A stretch of DNA of 64,000 nucleotides from Limimaricola variabilis (GTDB lineage Bacteria; Pseudomonadota; Alphaproteobacteria; Rhodobacterales; Rhodobacteraceae), in contig NZ_JACIBX010000005.1 of NCBI RefSeq assembly GCF_014195545.1, positions 124,001 through 188,000 on the forward strand, read 5' to 3'. The notes under the pieces were generated by a model, which saw only the letters and a program-made list of their open reading frames with translations, searched no databases and had not been told where the DNA came from. The translations under genes were made by a program, and so were the position numbers. Shown here one piece after another: positions 48,167-55,287 of the stretch. The first letter of the stretch is position 1; each line of letters begins with the position of its first letter.

Positions 48167-49791
48167 GCAGGGCTGGGGCAGGGGCGCCGCCGAGCGCGGG
48201 GGAAGACCGGCGGCCGTTGGGCGCGCGGATCGCGCAGGCGCTGGCGGCGCGCGGCGCCGAGGTGCTGTTCGGGATCCCCGGCGTTCACAACCAGGAACTC
48301 TATCGCGGTATCGAGGAGGCGGGGCTGCGCCATGTGCTGGCGCGGCACGAGCAGGGCGCGGGCTTCATGGCCGATGGCTATGCGCGCGCCACCGGTCGGC
48401 CCGGCATCGCCTGTGTGATCACCGGGCCGGGGCTGTGCAACCTGATGACGCCGCTGGGCCAAAGCTGGTCCGACAGCGTCGCGATACTGGCGCTGTCCTC
48501 ATGCCTGCCCAATGGCGGCCCGCCGGATCACCGGCTGCACGAGATGCGCGACCAGCGGGGCGCGGCGGCCGCCGTCACCGCCTGGTCCGAGGAGGCGCGC
48601 GACGCCGAGCATGCCTATGGTCTGCTCGATCGGGCCTTCGCGGGTTTCGCCGCGCGGCGGCCGCGTCCGGTGCACCTGCAGCTGCCGGTGCCGCTGCTCA
48701 AGGCGATGGCGCCGCCACCGCCGCCGCCATCCCGGCCGCAACCGCCCGGGCCGCCCGATGCCGGGCTGGTTTCCCGCGCGGCGCGCATCCTGGGCGAGGC
48801 ACGTCGTCCGCTGTTGATCCTGGGCGGCGGCGCGCGCCATGCCGCGCCGCAGGCGCGGGCGCTGGCCAAGCGGCTCGGCGCGGCCAGCTTCACCACCATC
48901 GCCGGGCGCGGGGTGATCGCACCGGGCGATCCGCTGCATTACGGCTGCTTCCTCGGCCGCCCGGACAGCGCGCGTGAGATCGCCCGTGCAGATGCGGTGC
49001 TGGTCGCCGGCTGTACCCTGTCCGAGACCGATCTGTGGCGCGCCGAATGCGGTTTCGACCCGGCGGCGCGGGTGATCCGGCTCGACATCGATCCCGCGAT
49101 CCTCGCAGCCGACCGCCGCTCTGAGTTGCGGCTGACCGGCGACGCCGCAGCGGGGCTGGGGGCGATGACGGCGGTGCTGGGGGCTGGCGCGCCGCATGGC
49201 GACTGGTCGCCGGAGCGGATCGACGCCGCCCGCCGTCGCTGGTTTGCGCAGATCGACGCCGAACGGCCCGGCCTGCTGGCGGTGATCGACGCGCTGCGCG
49301 CGGGGCTGCCCTCTGACGCGATGGTCTTTTCGGACATGACGCAGATCGCCTATGCGGCGGTCGAGACATGGCCCGCCGTCGAACCGGGGCTGTGGCACCA
49401 CCCTTCTGGCTTCGGCACGCTGGGCTATGCGCTGCCCGCCGCGATCGGTGCGAAGATCGGGCGTCCGGACGCACCGGTGGTGGCGCTCGCCGGCGATCAC
49501 GGGCTGCAATACACGATCTCCGAACTGGGCACGGCGGTCGAGCTGGGCCTGCCGCTGCCGCTGCTGGTCTGGGACAACGCGGCGCTGGGCGAGATCGAGG
49601 ACAGCATGCGCGCGGCGCAGATCGCGCCCTTCGCCACCCGGGCCCGCAACCCCGACTTCGCGGCGCTGGCCCGCGCATGGGGCGCGCGTGCCGAAACGCC
49701 CGACAGCCTCGACGCGATCGGCCCCGCGCTGGAGCGGGCGCTGGCCGCGGACGGGCCAACGCTGATCCGGCTTACCCCCGAGTTGATCTGA
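48163..49791 (+). CDS. Thiamine diphosphate-dependent decarboxylase, 5-guanidino-2-oxopentanoate decarboxylase/acetolactate synthase-like
   Basis: 542-residue three-domain ThDP enzyme. The N-terminal PYR domain has GIPGVHNQELYRGI and the catalytic Glu63 in RHEQGAGFMADGYAR; the central FAD-like domain lacks clear FAD motifs; the C-terminal PP domain has GDHGLQYTISEL with NAALGEI completing the metal/ThDP site (GDH replacing GDG). The GIPGVHxxELYRG block recalls AruI-type 2-ketoarginine decarboxylases, which is my best guess; a generic acetolactate synthase-like annotation is safer. A Pro-rich linker lies near residue 185. Coupled to trkH by an ATGA overlap. Confidence 0.82.
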   Translation: MSRAGAGAPPSAGEDRRPLGARIAQALAARGAEVLFGIPGVHNQELYRGIEEAGLRHVLARHEQGAGFMADGYARATGRPGIACVITGPGLCNLMTPLGQSWSDSVAILALSSCLPNGGPPDHRLHEMRDQRGAAAAVTAWSEEARDAEHAYGLLDRAFAGFAARRPRPVHLQLPVPLLKAMAPPPPPPSRPQPPGPPDAGLVSRAARILGEARRPLLILGGGARHAAPQARALAKRLGAASFTTIAGRGVIAPGDPLHYGCFLGRPDSAREIARADAVLVAGCTLSETDLWRAECGFDPAARVIRLDIDPAILAADRRSELRLTGDAAAGLGAMTAVLGAGAPHGDWSPERIDAARRRWFAQIDAERPGLLAVIDALRAGLPSDAMVFSDMTQIAYAAVETWPAVEPGLWHHPSGFGTLGYALPAAIGAKIGRPDAPVVALAGDHGLQYTISELGTAVELGLPLPLLVWDNAALGEIEDSMRAAQIAPFATRARNPDFAALARAWGARAETPDSLDAIGPALERALAADGPTLIRLTPELI

Positions 49792-49794
49792 GGC

Positions 49795-51543
49795 TCAGTC
49801 CCAGCAGCTGACCAGCGCGGTGATTTCGCCGGCGCGACGGGCCACCGTCTGCACCGTCTGGTCGTCGCGCACCTCGCTGCGCTGCGCCGTGATGCCCTGT
49901 GCTTCGAGCGCTGCGACCAGCGTCTCGGCGTCGAGCGCCAGCGCCACGCCTTCGGGCAATACCCGGTCGGCCTGCCGGTCGCCGGGCAGCGTCAGCCCCA
50001 GCACCGCGCCGCCCATGTCGAGCACAGGACCACCGGCATCGCCGGGCTGGACGCGCATGTCGAGCCGTCGCAGATCCGCCTCGCCGCCGGGGCCGCGCGT
50101 GTCCGCCAGCCGTCCGAAGGTGGCCGCCGCACGCGGCAGCGCACCGCCATAGGGGAAGCCCGCAACCGCCACCTTGTCGCCGATCCGCGGCGCGCCGGTG
50201 CGGAAGCTGGCGACGTCGCGCGGCGCGAGTTTCCCGGCCGGGGCCAGCAGCGCGAGCCCGGTGGCCTCGTCCTCAACCAGAACGGTAGCGCCCGACTGCC
50301 CGTCGATCGACAGCTCGCCACAACCCTCGACGGTGGCGGCCGCCGTCGCAACGTGGCCCTGTGCATCCACGAAAATGCCTGCTGCCTCGCGCAACGGCCT
50401 GCGAACGCGGAGCCCGGCGACCAGATCGACGGAGGGGGCGTCATCGGCGGGCAGGACGGCGGGCTCCAGCGCGCCGGGCAGGGCGCGGAAGCTCGACGCC
50501 ATCTCGGCCAGCACCCGGCCGCGCCGGCCCTCGTCGCCAGCCGGCCAGATCAGGGCGAAGCCCTTGATTGCGTCGTCGATCAGCGTTGCCTCGACATGGG
50601 CGACACGGCTGTCATCGGTGCCCTCGATGACGAAGCTGCGGGATTCGAGGCCGCGCAGCCCATCGGTCGGCACGATCTCGAGCGTCTGAATGATCTCATA
50701 GAGCCCAGCCAGCCGCCGCGAGTCCCCCGGCTGCGAGATCAGCAAGACCCGCGCCGCGACGTCGCCCTTGGCGTCGTAATGCACGAAGGGCGGCTCGACG
50801 TCGCCGCGTCCGACCAGGGCGGTCGGCATCACCATCTCGATCCCGGCCTCCTCGTCGCGCACCGCCTCAAGGCCGAGCCCTTCGAGCACCGCGTCATAGG
50901 CGCCGAGGAGGGCCGCCCGCTGCGAGCTGGTCAGCACGCCGGTCGCCTCGAAGCCGTTCCGCTGCTGCCAATCGGCCATGGCCGAACGGGTGCCGGCCCC
51001 GAAGGCGCCGTCGATCGCCGCGTCGTAGACACCGGCCCAGCGCAGTGCCGTCTGAAGCCGCTCGCGCGCCGCCTGATCGAGCGCGGCCTCGGCGGCGCGG
51101 GCCTGGGCCAGCGTCTCGCGCGGAGGCTCTGACGTCTCCTCGGCAATTTCCGGCGCTGGCTGCGCCGCCTGTTGCGGGGCGGGGGAGGTGGCTGTTCCTG
51201 CACCCGGCGCATCGCCGCGCGCGCCCACCGGCCAGAACCGGCTGCGGTACTGCCCGCCATCGGCGATAAAGGCGTCGCCGGGAATGGCGCCGCTCGACTT
51301 GAGCTCCTCGAGCAGGCGCCGCGCCTCGCTCGGGTCATAGGGGCCGAGCGCGATGCCGTACCAGCCCGAGCCGAGCGCGTAGCCCGACACAGCGTCGAAG
51401 CGCCCGGCATAGGCGCGGGCGCGGGCCTGCGCCTGGTTCAGGGTCGGGCGCGCCTCGACCTGCAGCCAGACGCCGCCGTCCTGGGCCCAGCCGGCGCCGC
51501 TGAAGAAGCCGGAGGCGAGCAGGGCTGCAAGCAGTCGTTTCAT
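49795..51543 (-). CDS. Exported SPOR/peptidoglycan-binding protein with catalytically dead trypsin-like domain
   Basis: 582-residue exported protein. Signal peptide residues 1-20 (ends GWA before QDG). A SPOR-like or repeat segment (about 25-105, LEARPTLNQAQARARAYA), a Pro/Ala linker, a peptidoglycan_binding_1 domain (about 150-205, VYDAAIDGAFGAGTRSAM) and a middle domain precede a C-terminal chymotrypsin-like domain (about 385-560). At the three catalytic positions it has Ala403 (GHVATAAATV for GHVxTNAHVV), Gly429 (TGLALL for xDLALL) and Ala503 (PGDAGGP for PGDSGGP). A serine protease activity is therefore not expected. It ends 3 bp from the convergent decarboxylase. Confidence 0.83.
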   Translation of the reverse strand: MKRLLAALLASGFFSGAGWAQDGGVWLQVEARPTLNQAQARARAYAGRFDAVSGYALGSGWYGIALGPYDPSEARRLLEELKSSGAIPGDAFIADGGQYRSRFWPVGARGDAPGAGTATSPAPQQAAQPAPEIAEETSEPPRETLAQARAAEAALDQAARERLQTALRWAGVYDAAIDGAFGAGTRSAMADWQQRNGFEATGVLTSSQRAALLGAYDAVLEGLGLEAVRDEEAGIEMVMPTALVGRGDVEPPFVHYDAKGDVAARVLLISQPGDSRRLAGLYEIIQTLEIVPTDGLRGLESRSFVIEGTDDSRVAHVEATLIDDAIKGFALIWPAGDEGRRGRVLAEMASSFRALPGALEPAVLPADDAPSVDLVAGLRVRRPLREAAGIFVDAQGHVATAAATVEGCGELSIDGQSGATVLVEDEATGLALLAPAGKLAPRDVASFRTGAPRIGDKVAVAGFPYGGALPRAAATFGRLADTRGPGGEADLRRLDMRVQPGDAGGPVLDMGGAVLGLTLPGDRQADRVLPEGVALALDAETLVAALEAQGITAQRSEVRDDQTVQTVARRAGEITALVSCWD

Positions 51544-51718
51544 GTGAATCGCGCGTCCCGTGGTTCTGGATGTGGCGGGAGAGCATAGCATCCCCACCGC
51601 CGGGGGCCACGCCGAACCGGCCGCCTCGGCCCGGCCTGTTGCGCCGCCGCGCCATGATTGACCGTCACGGCGGCGCGCCGTAAGCAGGCCCGCGATCCGC
51701 CAACCCGCGAGAGGCCCC

Positions 51719-52639
51719 ATGACCGACGCTCCCCGTTCCTTCCAGGAGATCATCCTGCGGCTGCAGTCCTACTGGGCCTCCAAGGGCTGTGCCGTGCTGC
51801 AGCCCTACGACATGGAGGTCGGCGCCGGCACCTTCCACCCGGCGACGACGCTGCGGGCGCTGGGCTCCAACCCCTGGGCTGCGGCCTATGTGCAGCCCTC
51901 GCGTCGCCCCACGGACGGCCGCTACGGCGAGAACCCGAACCGGTTGCAGCACTACTACCAGTACCAGGTCATCATCAAACCCTCGCCGCCGGACCTGCAG
52001 GCGCTCTATCTCGGCTCGCTCGACGCGATCGGCATCGACACCTCGCTGCACGACATCCGTTTCGTCGAGGATGACTGGGAAAGCCCGACGCTGGGGGCCT
52101 GGGGGCTGGGCTGGGAGGTCTGGTGCGACGGCATGGAAGTGTCGCAGTTCACCTATTTCCAGCAGGTCGGCGGGCATGACTGCCGCCCCGTCTCGGGCGA
52201 GCTGACCTATGGTCTGGAGCGCCTGGCGATGTACGTGCTCGGCGTCGATCACGTCATGGATATGCCGTTCAACGACCCTGACGCGCCGATCGCGCTGAAA
52301 TACGGCGACGTGTTCCGCCAGACCGAAGAGGAATATTCGCGCCACAACTTCGACACCGCGACCACCGAGATGCTGCTGCGGCATTTCGAGGATGCCGAAG
52401 CCGAATGCGCGAAGATCCTCGCGGCCCCGGCCGAGGACCCGCGCAGCGGCAAGCGTATCGTCATGGCGCACCCCGCCTATGACCAGGCGATCAAGGCGTC
52501 GCATCTTTTCAACCTGCTCGATGCGCGCGGCGTAATCTCGGTGACCGAGCGGCAGGCCTATATCGGCCGCGTGCGCGCGCTGGCCAAGGCCTGCGCCGAC
52601 GCCTTCGTCACCACCCGCGCCGGCGGGGCCGAGGCGTGA
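51719..52639 (+). CDS. glyQ: Glycine--tRNA ligase alpha subunit
   Basis: 306-residue alpha subunit of the heterotetrameric bacterial glycyl-tRNA synthetase, carrying the class II active site. [42 protein letters not shown] at the N-terminus is unmistakable; [35 protein letters not shown] provides motif 2 and the glycine site. It starts the unit glyQ-DUF6446-like-glyS, overlapping the second gene by 4 bp. It is divergent from the pseudoprotease gene over 175 bp. Confidence 0.97.
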   Translation: MTDAPRSFQEIILRLQSYWASKGCAVLQPYDMEVGAGTFHPATTLRALGSNPWAAAYVQPSRRPTDGRYGENPNRLQHYYQYQVIIKPSPPDLQALYLGSLDAIGIDTSLHDIRFVEDDWESPTLGAWGLGWEVWCDGMEVSQFTYFQQVGGHDCRPVSGELTYGLERLAMYVLGVDHVMDMPFNDPDAPIALKYGDVFRQTEEEYSRHNFDTATTEMLLRHFEDAEAECAKILAAPAEDPRSGKRIVMAHPAYDQAIKASHLFNLLDARGVISVTERQAYIGRVRALAKACADAFVTTRAGGAEA

Positions 52640-53157
52640 TCACCCGCATCGTCATCTCGGCGCTGCTGGCCTTCGCGCTGCTGTCTGGCGTGCTGATGTG
52701 GTACCTGCAGGTCTATGCCTATTACGAGGAACTGACCCCGGCGCAGGTCGGCGAGGTCGTGGTGCTCGACGACCGGGCGGCGCCGATCCCGGTCGCGGTG
52801 AGCGAACTGCGGGCCATCGATGCCGACAGCTCGCCGATCCGCTTTCGCGCCTGCATGACCGTCCAGGATGTCACGCCTTTCGAACACGCCGTGGAGCATG
52901 AACGCGCCGAGCCGCTGGTCGCGCCCGGCTGGTTCGACTGCTTCGACGCGCGCGAGGTGGGCGAGGCGCTCGAGAGCGGGCAGGCCAAGGCCTATGTCTG
53001 GAAGCTCAACGAGCCCTACGGCATCGACCGCGTGCTGGCCGTGATGCCCGACGGGCGCGGCCTCGCCTGGAACCAGATCAACGCCTGCGGCGAGATCGTC
53101 TTCGACGGCGATCCGGTACCGCCGGGCTGTCCGACCCCACCCGAAGGGACCAATTGA
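52636..53157 (+). CDS. Conserved membrane-anchored protein between glyQ and glyS, DUF6446-like
   Basis: 173-residue protein with an N-terminal membrane anchor (about residues 5-24, [20 protein letters not shown]) and a periplasmic domain with Cys pairs (FRACMT, DCFDA, NACGEI, PGCPTP). It matches in length and position the protein annotated DUF6446 in Rhodobacterales, placed between the two glyRS genes; I assign this from memory of synteny. It starts at GTG within the glyQ stop (GTGA) and its stop TGA shares a base with the glyS ATG, so all three are translationally linked. Role unknown. Confidence 0.78.
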   Translation: MITRIVISALLAFALLSGVLMWYLQVYAYYEELTPAQVGEVVVLDDRAAPIPVAVSELRAIDADSSPIRFRACMTVQDVTPFEHAVEHERAEPLVAPGWFDCFDAREVGEALESGQAKAYVWKLNEPYGIDRVLAVMPDGRGLAWNQINACGEIVFDGDPVPPGCPTPPEGTN

Positions 53158-55217
53158 TGCCCGACCTGCTGATCGAACTGTTTTCCGAGGAAATCCCCGC
53201 CCGCATGCAGGCGCGTGCCGCGGAGGACCTCAAGCGCATGGTGACCGACGGGCTGGTCGAAGCCGGTCTCACCTATGCTTCCGCCGGGGCCTTCCATACG
53301 CCGCGCCGCCTCGCGCTGTCGGTGGAGGGGCTCTCCGAGGCCAGCCGCGACACCGTCGAGGAGCGCAAGGGCCCGCGCACCGATGCGCCCGAAAAGGCGC
53401 TCGAAGGCTTCCTGCGCTCGACCGGGCTGACCCGCGAGCAGCTCGAGATTCGCGACGAGAAGAAGGGCCAGGCCTATTTCGCGCGGATCACCCACAAGGG
53501 GCGGCCCGCCGAGGCGATCGTCGCCGAGGTGCTCGAGGGCGCGATCCGCGATTTCCCCTGGCCCAAATCCATGCGCTGGGGCGCGGGCGACCTGCGCTGG
53601 GTGCGGCCGTTGCACTCGATCCTGTGCATCCTGTCGGACGAGCAGGGCGCCCGCGTCGTGCCGATGGGCGTCGGCGGCATTGAGGCGGGCGCGCAGACGC
53701 GCGGTCACCGCTTCATGGGGCCTGACGCCTTCACCGTCACGGGCTTCGAGGATTACGAGGCGAAGCTCAAGCGCGCCAACGTGGTGCTGCGCGCCGAGGA
53801 GCGGGCCGAAACGATCTGGTCCGAAGCCTCGTCGCAGGCCTTTGCGCAAGGCCTCGAACTGGTCGAGGATCGCGGCCTGCTCGACGAGGTGGCCGGGCTC
53901 GTGGAATGGCCCGTGGTGCTGATGGGCGAGATCGGCGAGGATTTCCTCGACCTGCCGCCAGAGGTGCTGCAGACCTCGATGAAGGAGCACCAGAAGTTCT
54001 TCTCGGTGCGTGATCCGAAATGCGGCAAGATCACCCGCTTCGTCACCGTCGCCAACATCGAGACCCGCGATCACGGCGCAACGATTCTCGCCGGCAATGG
54101 CAAGGTGCTCGCCGCGCGGCTCTCGGATGCCAAGTTCTTCTGGGAGAACGACCTGCGCGTAGTCCGCGAGCAGGGGCTCGAAGGCATGGCGGCGGGGCTG
54201 TCCAACGTCACCTTCCACAACAAGCTCGGCAGCCAGTCCGACCGCATCGCCCGCGTCGCGGCGCTGGCGCGCGCGATCGCGCCGCAGGTCTCGGCCGATG
54301 CCGATGATGCCGAACGCGCGGCCAAGGTCGCCAAGGCCGACCTGCGCTCCGAGATGGTGGGCGAATTCCCCGAGCTTCAAGGCCTGATGGGTCGCTACTA
54401 CGCGGACGCTCAGGGTCTCAGCCCGGAAATTGCCGCCGCCGTGCAGGAACATTACCAGCCGCTTGGCCCCTCGGACGCGGTGCCGTCCGCGCCGATCTCG
54501 GTCGCCTTGGCGCTCGCCGACAAGCTCGACACGCTGGCGGGGTTCTGGGCGATCGACGAGAAGCCCACCGGCTCCAAGGACCCGTTCGCGCTGCGCCGCG
54601 CTGCGCTGGGCGTGATCCGTCTCATCCTGTCGAACGGGTTGCGGCTGCAGCTGCGCGAATTGATCGGCAAGGCGGATGCGCGTGCCGATGCGGACGACCT
54701 GCTCTCCTTTTTCCATGACCGGCTCAAGGTCCATCTGCGCGCCGAGGGCATTCCGCATGACGTCATTGACGCCTGTATTGCCATGCCCGGCAATGATGAC
54801 CTCGCGCTGCTGGTCGCGCGGGCCGAGGCGCTGGCAGCCTTTCTCAAGACCGAGGATGGCGAGAACCTCGTGCAGGGCTTCAAGCGCGCCAACAACATCC
54901 TGACGCAGGCCGAGGCGCGCGACGGGGTGGAGTATTCCTACGGTGCCGACGCGAAATTCGCCGAGGATCCCGAGGAGAAGGCGCTCTTCGCCGCGCTCGG
55001 CGCGGCGCAGCCGAAGATCGACGCGGCGATGGCCGCCGAAGATTTCGGCGCGGCGATGGCGGCGATGGCGGGGCTGCGGGCCCCGATCGATGCCTTCTTC
55101 GAGGCGGTGCAGGTCAACAGCGAGAACCAGGTGCTGCGGCGCAACCGGCTCAACCTGCTGTCGCGGATTCGCGGCATCTGCGGCGCCGTCGCCGACCTGT
55201 CGAAGATCGAAGGCTGA
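53157..55217 (+). CDS. glyS: Glycine--tRNA ligase beta subunit
   Basis: 686-residue beta subunit, which recognises tRNA-Gly and supports GlyQ. The N-terminal PDLLIELFSEEIPARMQ, MRWG (KSMRWG) core, the MKEHQKFF block and the ALADKLDTLAGFW HD-like segment are all present, with the anticodon-binding helices at the end. The ATG at 53157 overlaps the previous gene stop; a TTG one codon upstream is possible. A large hairpin follows the stop and precedes the PPDK-like gene. Confidence 0.96.
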   Translation: MPDLLIELFSEEIPARMQARAAEDLKRMVTDGLVEAGLTYASAGAFHTPRRLALSVEGLSEASRDTVEERKGPRTDAPEKALEGFLRSTGLTREQLEIRDEKKGQAYFARITHKGRPAEAIVAEVLEGAIRDFPWPKSMRWGAGDLRWVRPLHSILCILSDEQGARVVPMGVGGIEAGAQTRGHRFMGPDAFTVTGFEDYEAKLKRANVVLRAEERAETIWSEASSQAFAQGLELVEDRGLLDEVAGLVEWPVVLMGEIGEDFLDLPPEVLQTSMKEHQKFFSVRDPKCGKITRFVTVANIETRDHGATILAGNGKVLAARLSDAKFFWENDLRVVREQGLEGMAAGLSNVTFHNKLGSQSDRIARVAALARAIAPQVSADADDAERAAKVAKADLRSEMVGEFPELQGLMGRYYADAQGLSPEIAAAVQEHYQPLGPSDAVPSAPISVALALADKLDTLAGFWAIDEKPTGSKDPFALRRAALGVIRLILSNGLRLQLRELIGKADARADADDLLSFFHDRLKVHLRAEGIPHDVIDACIAMPGNDDLALLVARAEALAAFLKTEDGENLVQGFKRANNILTQAEARDGVEYSYGADAKFAEDPEEKALFAALGAAQPKIDAAMAAEDFGAAMAAMAGLRAPIDAFFEAVQVNSENQVLRRNRLNLLSRIRGICGAVADLSKIEG

Positions 55218-55228
55218 GATCGATACGA

Positions 55229-55261
55229 AGGCCGTGCTTGGCGGATCGCCCGGCACGGCCT
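55229..55261 (+). terminator. Long hairpin between glyS and the PPDK-like gene
   Basis: A 9-bp outer stem (AGGCCGTGC with GCACGGCCT) encloses a small internal loop and a 4-bp inner stem (GGCG-GAT-CGCC). It starts 12 bases past the glyS stop and is followed by ATCTTGCGG, without a real T-tract. It may attenuate or protect the glyS end; transcription may read through into the next gene, whose AAAGGAG site lies 13 bases on. Confidence 0.5.
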
Positions 55262-55287
55262 ATCTTGCGGTCCAAAGGAGTGCCGCA

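Noticed and set aside
51544-51718. T-box or other tRNA-responsive leader before glyQ.
   Set aside because: No T-box core or specifier hairpin is visible, and T-boxes are not expected in alphaproteobacteria.
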